This document shows positions 12,701 through 24,245 of a stretch of 64,000 bases of DNA, piece after piece (position 1 is the stretch's first letter; each line of letters starts with the position of its first letter). Position numbers and translations under genes: made by a program. Source of the DNA: Pipra filicauda (Eukaryota; Chordata; Aves; Passeriformes; Pipridae); assembly GCF_003945595.2 (NCBI RefSeq), contig NW_024104351.1:930001-994000 (forward strand), given 5' to 3'. The notes below the pieces were generated by a model. That model saw nothing but the letters and a program-made list of their open reading frames with translations, did no database searches and had not been told where the DNA came from.

Positions 12701-15700
12701 GATGTGTTTGGCAATGGTTTAAGTCATAGTTTATCTAAAAGTTCAATTTGTAAGCAATTTGTAAAAAGTTTAGACTTGCCAATGTGTTTTCATAGTATAC
12801 ATTAAACAACTGTTGGCCTGTTAGTGTGAGACAGGCTAATTTTTTTGTGCAGAGCTTGCACAAAACTCCTCTGATTTTAGAACACAAGCCTCTTCAATAT
12901 ACTTACATGGCCCTTCACTCTTCAGACAAAGAATCCAGTTACCAAGTGTGACTGAATTATGACTTGAAGGGATGACAAAATTGCAAATCTACTATCAGCA
13001 ATGGGATGTTCCATTTCAGAGTGGAGCTGTCCTGAAAACAGAATATCCATTTTGCTGGAAATTTTGAAATTGTGAATTTATTTTCATCGTGCTTCAGAAT
13101 GGAAAGCTGAAAGCATGCCTTTTTTATCAGATGTCATGTGTTGAAAACCAATTATTGGAAGAAAAAAATTTGAGTTACAAATTTTGGGCTGAGATTCTGG
13201 CTTCTAAGCAAAAAATCTGGCAAAATCTGGAATAATCTAATTTCGTAATATTGAGAGGAAAATTATTTCATCTGAAAACTTCACATAAGTGAAGTTGACA
13301 CAATACACCCTGTGATAAGGACAGGACAAGAAGAGAAAACTGACAAATATACTTAAGCTTTCCTAAATTCAGGAGCAAATGTGTACATGTACACAGTGAT
13401 GTTAGAAGAAAACTAGGGAACAATTTTAAAAAGGGGGTGCTGTGGGTGCCAGAATAGCCTCTGTGGCTACCAGAATTGGAGTAGATTGTAAAGGAGACAA
13501 TTTTATGCCAGTATGAGAAGAATAAAAAAAGAAAAGCCAAATTGTCAAATTCTTACTAAGTATTCAAGAAACTAGAAAGCCTTTGAAAATTAAAATCAAG
13601 TGTCTGAAGCCATGGGGTAAGAGATGATTTAGGCTTTGAGACTGGACTGGAAACCAGTGATGCCTAGTTCTTTCCAGACACCCATTGTTTTCCTGGAAGA
13701 AGTTCAGAGTCTTCTACACCAAACTTTAACCTTCTTTCAATAGGCTTGTCTTAGTTGGTGACTTTTCAGAAGTGGTCTTTTCTATGCACAGCAGTCCACC
13801 TCTTTGGACAACAGCAAAGAAATCCTATGGCAAAGAATACCAATAGCACAGCCACCTCTTGAAAACTGACTGCAGACCTGACAAGCCATCTGCTGCATTT
13901 ACACTATAATAACATGAGGGTTTTTAACTTTTTTGTTAATGAAGTATAGTCAGTAAAGGAAAATAAATCTTTACCGGATTGGATATTCTGATGAGCAGTT
14001 TTAATGAGTAACAAGCAGCATTTTCTGATGTCCTTTGGACAGATGTCAAATAAATATAAGTTTCCTCTCTACAACAGATGGATTTGATGCTTTTACTGAC
14101 AGTGAGAATTGCACATTCTTGGCAAGGTGAAAAACCCTTCCATCCAGGACTGGGCTGGCACCGCAGTGCTTTCAAGCCATTGTGCAATGGCAGCCGTCCA
14201 CCTTCCCATGATTATGCACAAGACATGCTACATCAGGAACTAATTTATAGTGCAAAATGGGGGAACATAGCAGAAATTCCTCCACAGATCTAAAGGGCAC
14301 AAAATAAGAATTTGATCACTGGAAGCTGCCCCTCCCGTTTGCATTTCCCCAAAGTGCAACGTATGATTCACACACAGCAAAGCTCAGCTGCAACCATGCA
14401 CAGTGTCAAAAATGCACAAAACCACTCACTGAAGAGATCTGTAAGAATCTGATTCATGCTGTCTCCTTAAAATGTTAATTCCAAAGAACTTTCTTTCATT
14501 TTCTGACCTGCCTTCCATTGCAACCAAATATTTTCTTTGCTAAGAAACCTGAATTGTGTTTTTCAAGGAGGTTTTGCAGTACATTGTTAACTATTTTGGT
14601 TGCATGACAGCAGGTCATCACTGTCATTTTCTAAAGCTGCTGTAAATGTTGTCATAAATTAACATGTTTCATTTTAAGGTCTAAATAAGCTCCAAATATA
14701 TTCTGAAGCGCTACAGAGGAAGGGATAAGAGTGAAAATAATATATGTGCAGAGTGCTATGCTGTTGTCTTTGAAAAACTCTTATTTCATGGTAATTCACA
14801 TGGTAATTGAGATAGGAAAGGCTTGTAAGGATATGCAGCTAATATTCAACAAGTGGTAATAAGATGAATTTACATTACTGCAGCACAAACTGTGCAAATG
14901 CAATTCTCTGGGTGTCTCAAGGACATATTCACTCTGTGAGACAAACATCTAAATATAACCAAAAGGTGCCAATAGAGAGGTATTTTTTCTGCTAGACATC
15001 TTAAAAACGATTTACCTTTGGAACAGATCTATTTACTTTTAAAAGTACCCCATATGCCTACTTTGTCTTTTAAGGCCCCCAAGCAGAAAACCCTATATAT
15101 GATAAACCATCTGGAGCTGTGTTATTAGAAAATCATTACCGTAAGCTACCCCTGATCCAGTTCACAGGTGTATAACTAAGTTAATTTCAGTGGTATTTTA
15201 AATAGAGGCAGGTTTGATACTTAATTTGCTCTTCATAGTAGGAACATTTGTCTTGAGAACAGGAGTACGGTGTTGCCATTTCCCTTAAGTCATATTCATT
15301 TAGAAATCTGAATATTTGCATAGTACAAAAGTAATTAATCCTTAAAGTTTTCAGTTCCCAAGTTTGTATTTCCTAGCATATACCTTTATGTGAGCAAAAT
15401 TACTGAAGATGTTGGATTTGTAAGTACACAGGCAAAAGGTATATTTAAATTATCTAACATGGTTTGCTATACCATGGACAGAGAAAAAAATGCTAAACTT
15501 TGGACTTTGATTTTCTTTTCCTGAAGAATTTATTGAAATAACATGTAAATCTAATAAAGTCCAATAAGCTTCTTCTGAAGAGCTTTTTTTCAAACCCTGA
15601 CATCAACAGAAGGAAATTCAGACGTTGCAATAGGTATTGGTTAGACAAAAATTACTTAATTCCTAATCTTCTCTGGGAAAGAGAGAGTTAAAGTATTTTG

Positions 15701-16083
15701 AGTTATTTTACTTGTAAGGATGAGTTAAACCTCAATTCTGTTTAAAAATACTTGAATACAAGAGGAGAGGTTGGTGGCAGGGATTCAGCTGGCGCAGATC
15801 AGACCATCTCCAGTTAAATGCTAATATCTCTCCTCCTTCAGTGTTTCCAGACATGCCTCTGAAAGGGAAAAGGAATATGTTTCAGGTTTTGCTCCTGTCA
15901 ATTTCTCTGAGGAACTTCAGAAGAGGATTAAGTCCTGGACCTAACACAAGGGACACAGTCACTTGTTTCAGGAGATATTTTTAATGAGAAGTTCCAAATA
16001 TGAAGAAATGCACTTATTTTTTTCAGCAATGATTGCCTGTTGATATAAAGTAAAATTAAATAATATAGGAGAAACCTAAACTG
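9776..16083. other. Unassigned sequence, no gene seen
   Basis: Nothing recognised beyond homopolymer runs. A moderately GC-rich patch at about 14080-14240 has overlapping open frames on both strands but no protein family I recognise. Confidence 0.55.
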
Positions 16084-16107
16084 ATATATATATATATATA
16101 TATATAT
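16084..16107. repeat. (TA)n microsatellite
   Basis: An uninterrupted AT dinucleotide run of about 12 units. Confidence 0.95.
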
Positions 16108-16524
16108 GAAGAATGGGGAGACAAATGTGGTATTTTCATATGTTTCTGTTATTCAGGAGCAGAATCCTTGGGTTCCTGTATGTGTTTTAGATGGAAAAGT
16201 AATAAAGAAAAAAGAATTAAGTACTCAAAATTTCCCTCCAGAGGATCTCCTTTTTCTCTTGACTTTTTAGGACAGATGGGATATTAGCTATATAATTTAG
16301 GCACCCAAGCTATAGACAGTAAAAATGTCACACTAGAATCGCTCTGCTGGTAGACATAAATCAGCATAAGCTGATGCATGGGCATGGTAAGCACTGGGCC
16401 ACAATTAATATCAAGTCCACCAAACAAGACAGATGAAATACAAAAGAAATTGTTCAAGGAAGCAAGTGGGGATGCTCCTGCTCTCTTGTGCAGTCGCTGT
16501 AGAAGGCACAATAGTCATTCTCCT

Positions 16525-16928
16525 CCTGGAGTACCTTTCCTATGAAGACTGGCTGAGAAAGTTGGGGCTGCTCAGGTTGAAGAAGAGAAGGCTCTGGAGA
16601 GACCCTACAGCAGCTTTCCAGTACCTAAACAGGGCCAACAAGTGAGCTGGGGAAGGACTTTTTTAAGGGGCATGCAGTGATAGGACAAAGGGTAATGACT
16701 TTAAACTGAAAGGGAATATGTTTAGATAAGATATTAGGAAGAAACTTTTTACTGTGAGGGTGGTGAGACATAGGAACAGGTTGCCCGGAGAAGTTGTGGA
16801 TACCCCCAAGGACAGGCCGGATGGGGCTTTGAGCAACTTGGTGTAGTGGAAAGTGTCCCTGCCCATGGAAGGGGGGTTGGAACTAAATAATCTTTAAGAT
16901 ACCTTCCAGCACAAACCATTCTGTGATT
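16525..16928 (+). repeat. CR1 LINE 3' end, 5'-truncated
   Basis: This covers the last codons of the CR1 reverse-transcriptase ORF plus the 3' UTR. The start, CTGGAGTACCTTTCCTATG, corresponds to the protein motif L-E-x-L-S-Y-E seen at the C-terminus of other copies. It continues through GGCTGAGAAAGTTGGGGCTG, CAGCTTTCCAGTACCTAAAC, GATAGGACAAAGGGTAATG, AGATATTAGGAAGAAAC, TGAGGGTGGTGAGACA and CAGGTTGCCCGGAGAAG. It ends GGGTTGGAACTAAATAATC ... CCATTCTGTGATT. It is the most complete 3' UTR in the window and serves as an internal reference for the other CR1 pieces. The coding part is too short and mutated to function. Confidence 0.93.
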
Positions 16929-17180
16929 AGGCTGAATGTTAGTCATCTAAACTTTGTGCTGATGATCACTTAAGGGTAAATACCTATTTGTGCTATCAAC
17001 AAAATCCTAATGCTTATGTAGTGCAGAAGATATACTCTTGAAATATTAAGAAGCTACTTTAAATCAGATTATGATCTCTCTGAAATTTAGAATTAAATGT
17101 TAGTTGCATTGTCTCCCATTCTTCCCTCATTCTTTACCTTTAGGTGTTCTTCTTTGCCTGCATGATAGGGCTCTTTTGTT

Positions 17181-17184
<4 letters not shown>

Positions 17185-17219
<35 letters not shown>
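17185..17219. repeat. (TA)n microsatellite abutting the LTR
   Basis: TA dinucleotides run directly into the 5' end of the solo LTR. ATATATACATATACATATAC continues on the other side, so the LTR appears to have landed in a pre-existing microsatellite. Confidence 0.9.
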
Positions 17220-17223
<4 letters not shown>

Positions 17224-17823
17224 GTGGTTTGGTTTTTTAGGTCTTCCTGGTAACCAGGTCGGAACCAGGAAGTGGCCATGTTCCCAGTATTCCCTATGAT
17301 TTTTTTACACAAGCCAGAGTATAAATAAGACAGAGAAGCCTCTTTCTCTCTTCTCTTCTGGCGAGGTTTGGAGACAGCAGACTCCCACAGCCGGCCTTGC
17401 TCGTGTTGGGGAGCTGAGGCCTGGTCGGGCCTACGGGGCCTGTTGTTTCTGCCGATACGGGGTCCGGTAGCATGGTGGCAGCATTTGGCGCGATTGTGCT
17501 ATCTCAAGGAAAGTGTTAAGGTTTTCTTTGGCTAGTTCTTTATTGAGTGTGCATACATGGTTTTGGTTTTTTTTTCTGTTTTGTCCCTTTTCCCTTTCCC
17601 TTTCCCTTTGGGGGTGTTGGGGGTTTCTTTCTTATATGTATATGGTCTTTGTAATTGTATATAAATGTAATATAAGTGTAAACATATTCATATATTTCTT
17701 TAGCTCTCTTATTTCTATTTTTTTGTTTTGTTTTTTTTTTCCTCTTTTCTCTTGGTTTTTGGAGGGGGAAGCTTTTGCTGTGGTGTTGGGGACTTGACAG
17801 GGAGCCAGCTCCAAACCGCCACA
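17220..17823 (+). mobile_element. Solo LTR of an endogenous retrovirus
   Basis: A 604-bp block with imperfect inverted ends: AGTAGTGGTTTGG at the left and CCAAACCGCCACA at the right, matching at 10 of 13 positions. The right end has the canonical CA; the left TG appears mutated. Inside are a TATA box (TATAAATAA) about 100 bases in, then a C/T-rich and GC-rich stretch expected around the start of R, and a long T-rich, GT-rich 3' part with CCCTTT repeats. There is no adjacent primer-binding site, gag or pol sequence and no second LTR, so it is a solo LTR left by recombination. The plus orientation is inferred from the TATA box. The target duplication cannot be read because both flanks are AT repeats. 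Open frames across it are chance. The family is not identified. Confidence 0.75.
17320..17328 (+). promoter_or_regulatory. TATA box of the solo LTR
   Basis: TATAAATAA preceded by GCCAGAG and followed by a C/T-rich tract, the usual U3-R arrangement. Whether it is active cannot be told from sequence. Confidence 0.5.
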
Positions 17824-17869
17824 ATATATACATATACATATACATATATGTGTGTGTGTGTGTATTATA
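17824..17869. repeat. TA/CATA/TG mixed microsatellite
   Basis: ATATATACATATACATATAC followed by (TG)n and TATTATAA. This is the right-hand part of the microsatellite split by the LTR. Confidence 0.9.
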
Positions 17870-17919
17870 AAGCACTTATTAGAATATATGTTGATTGATC
17901 AGTTATTTTACCAATAAAC

Positions 17920-17930
17920 TATTTTCAGGT
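17920..17930. repeat. Target-site duplication, left
   Basis: TATTTTCAGGT, identical to 17994-18004. Confidence 0.85.
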
Positions 17931-17993
17931 CAGTCATGGCTAGGCTTCGCGAACGAAGATTTGGGAAGGGCTCTATCCACATTTGTTACAAAA
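17931..17993 (-). mobile_element. 63-bp RTE-like LINE tail insertion
   Basis: Read on the minus strand this is only the extreme 3' end of the LINE: TTGTAACAAATGTGGATAGA, GCCCTTCCCAAATCTTCG, TTCGCGAAG, CCTAGCCATGACTG. It is bracketed by perfect 11-bp direct repeats TATTTTCAGGT at 17920-17930 and 17994-18004. It is therefore a complete, extremely 5'-truncated target-primed insertion rather than a decayed remnant. It begins just upstream of the ORF stop seen in the copy at 58120-58452, so it carries essentially only 3' UTR. The hairpin CTTCG-TTCG-CGAAG is intact. Confidence 0.85.
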
Positions 17994-18004
17994 TATTTTC
18001 AGGT
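17994..18004. repeat. Target-site duplication, right
   Basis: TATTTTCAGGT, identical to 17920-17930. Confidence 0.85.
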
Positions 18005-21000
18005 ATAAATATGTTTAACACATAAAAAGAATGAAATTAATCAAGCAGTTTTGACACCTCAGATGTTTATCAGCCACCCAGTGTTGACTCTTCTTCCTTT
18101 CCCCCTTTCTCCCTCTTATCTACAGAAACATGAGCCTTGAGGAGCAGAAAACCCAGCTCTGTAGTTTCATAGTACCAATTCATCTCCCAGATTGCACAGG
18201 TGAGAAAGTGTTTTGCCCATGGGTGCTAGCTTCACCTCTGGGATTGTCTGTTCCTCTCCTATGCTACACAACATGACAGAAATCGAAGCCTGCAGATCCC
18301 ATTTTAAAATTTCGTGTAGATCCTTATTTAATTCAATTTACTTCATGAATAAGGTAACTAGATATAAAGCAAAATAAAGGCGACCTACCTGTGCAGCAGG
18401 AGCTGAATTGCCCACAAATATGTCCATCTCTATATCTCAGAATGTGAGTTATCCAGATAAGTCATTCAAAATAATCTGATATCCATATTAATGATTATGA
18501 CTTACTCCTTCCAGCCATATTTATGAGTAATTTTTTGTGTGGTCCCAGAGAACATTATTAATATACATCGAAGGACGCAGTTTAACCATGAATATTAATG
18601 ATCCATGCAAAGTAAAGTTATGTGTGAAAGTCTATGAAGCAGTAGGTTTCACTCATTAATTCCACTTAGTGTATCATTACAGTTATATTGTCATTAGTTA
18701 ACAAATACCACATTTTTATGGAAGTGTTGCTCTTCCTTACTCAGGATAGCAATTTTTTATACTTAAATATCCCTCTCAGTTGTGTAATGTAGCAATTATG
18801 TACTATAATAAAAAAAACCCATGTACAGTATATTTGGAAGTAAGTTGCTTTATAGCATTTATAAGTTGCTGTTCAACATAATAAGAAAGAAGCTGTCATT
18901 TTCAGCAGCAGTAAGATGAAATTCAGTTAATCTCTTCACCCTAATTGGTGAAACATTAATCAACTATTTAATAGGAAATTTTCATTAGTTCTATGTGCTT
19001 TACCCAATATCTAACACCATATTTTTAAAACATTTAAAAATTGGGAAATGGCTGTCTCACAGATGTTCTGGTTTGGTTGTCAGAGCAGCATACTCTTTTT
19101 GTTTGTAATGAAAAATCAAACCAAAGCTGAATGCTTTCTAGATCCTTTTAGTGTGACACTCACCATAGTATCAATGGATCTATTCAAACGAATAAACATA
19201 TACAGTGAATGTCACCCCAGAGATATCACTGCAGGTTCCCCTGAGAGAAGTGAGCCCATGTTTCATAGGTCCATTTTGCCAACTCTGCTCTCAGCTCAGG
19301 CTATTTAGGATGTTTGGCATGGTACTAGATGTCTGTGCTTAGGTTCACAAACTGCTTTCTAGTCATCAAAAAGCTAGTAAGTTAGTTTTCCAGACTTCCT
19401 GTGTGATTAAGTGAAAGCCATGAGCACTTCCAGGGGACAATTTGTCTTTTCCTAAAACGGAAGGCTGAGATAAGATAGATGTCCATCAGTTACCTTTAAC
19501 AGTAAATAGGGTGTGGATAACCAACTTCCACTTAGACATGTAGGGCATGTACTCTAACTGGAGATGCCCCAGAATCCACAGACGTGGCCTAGGAAGAGCC
19601 ATGCCCTTAACTAGCAGGTGGGACCAGGATATCCTATAGGGAGTTCTAAATTGTACTAGGCATCTATGATTACACAGAGGAACTTGGTCTATAAAATGGC
19701 AGTCAGGATGAGATTCAGGCATCTTAATGTTTGTATTCAAAATATTGTCATAATAATATTGTCTTCATTAGAGTTAGTTATTTCTACTCCAGCATACCTA
19801 GTCGTGACACAGGGCAAAATGTTTTGCCTGGATGTGGAAGTTTAGTGCCATGTAAGATACTTGAGAATATTTGAGACAACCTTGTGCATGGACCTATCAG
19901 AGACACATGCAGCTGTGAAACGGCTGTTGGAGGCCAGGTCTCATGTCCCAGGGCTTCCTAAACAGCCCTTGCTTGTCACAGATGTGGTTGACTGTATCTG
20001 AACTATTGACAATACAGACAGTGGAATCAAGAGAGCTTTTCCCACTATCAGCTGTGAGTATCATGTCTCAAATGGTGCCTCATGCTTATGTTTAGAAAAC
20101 TGAATTACATTTTTTACTTCCACTTTTTGATGAAATTAGTTATTCTGAGAGAGTTGCTTACTGCATTAATCATGATTGGGCTCCAGAGACTGTCATGGGA
20201 GCTGAGACACCTTATAAAAACTATAAAACTGTACTGCAGACACCTACATTTAGATACATAGTCATATCTCTAAAAGACACTGAAAGGAAAAGTGAACCGA
20301 ATTCCAGATGTTAGCGATTAAAATCTAATTTTGGGTCTTTTTAAATCACATGGTGGTTCTATCTCACTCCAGTTTCTCTATCAAAATTCAGTCTGGAATA
20401 AAAAACTTGTATATGTGTCTGAGGCTATGCACAATGTCAACAACTCCACGAATCATTGAAAAGACAAAGTGGTATGGGCTTTCATTCATTTATGGACGAC
20501 TTTTAAAACTCACCAGTGTTATCAAGCATTAATAGGAAGTTCTGCTTGCTCTTGAGGGATCTGACTAAAAATGAGTCCTGCATGTTTGGAAGTAACCCCT
20601 GCTTTAATCCAGGTAACACCGAAATCCTATTCATTGATCGAAGGCACTGGTGTAGACAGCTAAACTCCTGTAGGTTATACTATTCTTGAATTCATTAGTT
20701 TAGTGAGAAATCTCATAATTATTTTGAATCCTATTATGTTCTGATAGAAAGAGAGAAGTAGAGTTGCAACTGAACAATTTAAATCCTGTTTATGTTCAAG
20801 TTTCCTGGCAAATTGAAAACGCTTGAAATAGAGAAACAAGTCATTACTAAAAAGTGAGTTTTAGCAGAAATCTTTAAATGATAAAGGCTGTATCCTTCCT
20901 TTTGATGTATATGTGAATCTTCCACTGAAGTCAACTGGAACAGCATTTGTATCTTCAGAATCTGGATTTATTCATAATCCTTTGAATTTTAAATATCAAG

Positions 21001-22810
21001 TAAGGGAGAGGGGATTAGTTGGCGGTATCTGAGAGCTTTAATTTTTTATGGGACTTGTATATCTAATAGAAAAGTAAAGGCAAAACTGAGAATGCATTAC
21101 TCATGAAGAAGAGCATTTTAAAATATGTCCTTTACAAACCTTGATTTTTGCATCAGGAATCTTCTTACTGTCTTAATACTACTCTTTATCATTGACCAGC
21201 AGGTAGAAAAAAAAGAGATTAGAATTTACAACAAAGGAAAACACTTTTCTTTGGATTCAAGATACACAGTGTTCACAAAACCTACACGCTCACATTTTTC
21301 TGTTAGCCATATGCAGAGAGGAGTCTGTCTGTTCTGAACTGTATGCTGCTTTAATTTTGCTCATCACTTCTTTGATGAGCACTATGATAGTTACAATATT
21401 TTACTTTTTATCTCTGATAGCTGGTTTGAATATAGGCTTTTTAGAATGTCAAGCATATAGGAGATGATAGCACATTACAGAACTTAGCATAATGCTCTGC
21501 TAGATCATTACCCCATAGAATTATCAGCAATAATTTCAATGCATAGTTTCCCACTGACACTTACATCAAGTAAAAATGTCATTAGTAGCCAATTAGTGTA
21601 TTTTCCACTTATTTTAAAAGAGTCCATTGATTCAAACATGTTTAATCATGGACATGTGACATTAGAATTCAAATTTTTAGTTCCTTAATATAAGGGTAAG
21701 TGGATCAAAGGAATATAGGATTCATTAAGTTACACGATTGCAGACTATTTGCATATCTGTATAAAAGAAACAACAGATAACAAGCAAAATGAAAGATAAG
21801 GCACACGAAATCAGAGGCAATAATGAGAAGGTGGTACTGGAGACTGTAGCAAAGACCAGAACTCTCTGGTTGATGCCTGATGGATCGTTGAAGGATTTGC
21901 TCAGGCACAGACTTGCTGAGGGTCAGATTGAAGTTTGTGACTGGAAATAAAGGGCCATGAGTATTTTGGGATATTAGGAGGAAGTAAGGTTACGTAGACC
22001 TTGTTAAGAGGTGTTTAAGGGAAGCACCAAAGGTGGAATACAGACTTAGATGAATGTTTCTTTTGTTCTCACATTAAATAACTTACTTCTGGTCTTGCCA
22101 CTCTCGAGTCAAACAGCTTTAGGAACCTAAATATGAGCTAGAACAATAAATTAGCAACTGGATTTGGGACTCAGTCCTTCACTCTAATACAGACTCATCC
22201 TCAATAAAGGCCAGAACACTTTTGTGATGAAACTGTGGGTAATTTGGATGCTACCAGTTGTCTAGACAGTCACAGCTGCCCTGAAGCAACTCTTGGTGTT
22301 TTTCTTGGCTTTAAGCCTCCTGATGATCTTTACAACAAGGGAATGTCAACTCATACAGTCCACTCAATGGTGACTCTATGTGCTTTCATCACAAAAGGTT
22401 CTTAATAAAAGCCAAGGAGCTGGCTTTATTAGTCACTTAATGTTATCAATGTGTCTCCCACTACTGGATTTGAATTCACTGAATAGAAGTACTTTTTCTT
22501 TGTACATCCTGCAGCACAATTGAATTTGAAGTCTCTGCATGATAATGATATAAAAGCCAAGGAGCTCTCAGTATAGGCTGAGACTACTGCATCATACCCT
22601 GAATTACACCCAGTTTGCCAGCGTAGTGTGTGAGTATACAGGCAATACTCCACCATTGCTTCTAGGCTAGGCTAATCTAAGCTCTCATAAAAGCTGACAA
22701 AATGGTGGAGGACCAAGAAAGGAGAAGAACTTTCAACCTTAACTCCTCATGATCCTTTAGCAGAGTGTCAGCTCACATACTGTCAGCAATATCAAGAAAA
22801 AAAAATTGAT
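18005..22810. other. Unassigned sequence, no gene seen
   Basis: Nothing recognised. AAAAGCCAAGGAGCT occurs twice, near 22408 and 22551, about 140 bases apart, without further similarity around it. Confidence 0.55.
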
Positions 22811-22948
22811 CCTGAGATTAGCTCAGTTGGTTAAAATTTGGTGACACCGAGGTCATGGGGTCAATCCCCAGTATGGGCTACTCACTTCAGAGTTGGACTT
22901 GTTGATCCTTGTGGGTCCTTTCCAACTCAGAATGTTCTGTGATTCTGT
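22811..22948 (+). repeat. tRNA-Ile-headed SINE with CR1 tail (TguSINE1-like)
   Basis: Second copy of the SINE at 751-892. The head CCTGAGATTAGCTCAGTTGG is close to tRNA-Ile with its A box; CGAGGTCATGGGGTCAATCC and CCAGTATGGGCTA follow. The CR1 tail reads GAGTTGGACTTGTTGATCC, TTGTGGGTCCTTTCCAACTC and ends TTCTGTGATTCTGT. This copy keeps its A box and tail better than the first but has a damaged B box. No target duplication is visible. Confidence 0.87.
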
Positions 22949-23603
22949 AAAAGCAGTGCTACTGAATGTTCAAACTTCAAAATTGTTTGCAACTTTAATT
23001 CAACCATCTTTACAAGACAAATTTTCTCCCTTTACTCTTTGCTCCTTTTTTATCCAAGTCAAATTGGTGCTGAACTTTGTGCTGGAGGGTTGAGAACGTC
23101 GTGTGAGAACTGGATGGGGGAATAAAGGGCTGCAGCACTGCCCAGAGGACCCCTGCCAGCACTTCCCAATACTTGTCAAGGAGAGTGGATCAAATTTAGC
23201 AAGATGATAATCACAGGCCAGACTCTGCTCTTTTACACAATGAGGAATCTACAGCACATTCACTGCCTCTGATTAGATTCACACCTGTGGAAATCAAGTA
23301 TTCTCTGCCTTGTCCCTCTAGTGCTTTCTGCTTCTCCTAGCCTTAGGGCACTTTATTAAACAACCTCCAGGCACTTTGAAGGATGCTCCTGCCATCATGT
23401 CACTTCCACAGCTGTTAGGAAGTCAAAAAGAAGCCTTCTGGGTATGTCTTTTCTATGCACCTCGAAACAAACTACATTGAGCTTTGTCAAAAAATCAGTT
23501 CATTGAGTAGAAAAATGTCTATGAGTATCAAGTGCTACCAGGTTTTCCAGCTAATATTTATTGCTGAAAGAAGATTGCAACAAGTACTTTGATCCTTTGA
23601 ATG
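22949..23603. other. Unassigned sequence, no gene seen
   Basis: Nothing recognised. The last five bases, GAATG (23599-23603), form the left target duplication of the following LTR. Confidence 0.55.
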
Positions 23604-24240
23604 TGTACTGGTTTAAGAGTTAACCAGCAGGGGAAATGAACTCAACTCAAAGGAGAGATTATAAGTCAGAATAACAATTTACTAAAATAATACAGTAAGT
23701 ACAATCATACAAACAAACAATTGGTCTTAACCCACAAAACCCAAATGTATAACCCAGTACCCTGGGGCATGAACAAAGTGGTGTTCCTTGGGCCCCGCTT
23801 GAGTCCAAAGTAAAGGGAGAGGGGAAGAACCTGCTGGTGGGAGAGCTGTTGCAGTCTGGTCAAAAGTGGTGATTGCAGTCCAGTTGAGGATGGTCTAAGT
23901 CTGGTTGAGAGTGATGAGCTGCAGTCTTCCTCTGGATCCCACGAGTGGTTAAAAATGTTCCAAGACTCCAAGATTATATATCCTCCAGTTGAGGCAGGAA
24001 TGCTCAGTACTTCCCTCAGGGCGGGGAGTTCCACAAGGGTGTGAGGACAAGAGCATCCTCCTATCTCACAGGCCTCTTAACACCTAGTTTATAGCCTGAG
24101 GAGTCAGGCTCTATGGGCAGAGGGTGCGAATAGTCTATTGACAACAGTTTCTGGGAAATGGCATGGAAGGCTATAGAATACACAGTTTTGGGTTACACCC
24201 ATACCATGATGAACTGGTCTCAGCTATCCTAACTAGGACA
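23604..24240 (-). mobile_element. Solo LTR with 5-bp target duplication
   Basis: A 637-bp block that begins TGTACTGGTTTAAG and ends CTATCCTAACTAGGACA on the plus strand. The termini are TG...CA with imperfect inverted ends, and exact 5-bp repeats GAATG lie at 23599-23603 and 24241-24245. The minus orientation is inferred from a TATATAAT motif that reads on the minus strand at about 23974-23983. No internal retroviral sequence or second LTR is present, so it is a solo LTR. A 5-bp duplication is usual for ERVL-type elements and fits some others. A 109-residue open frame inside it (minus strand, 23705-24034) has no retroviral motif and is chance. Confidence 0.85.
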
Positions 24241-24245
24241 GAATG

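Noticed and set aside
17540..17875. 111-residue minus-strand frame and a 94-residue plus-strand frame
   Set aside because: They cross the LTR U5 and a microsatellite; composition is K/P- or F/L-rich low complexity.
23705..24034. 109-residue minus-strand open frame
   Set aside because: Lies wholly within the solo LTR and has no retroviral or cellular motif.
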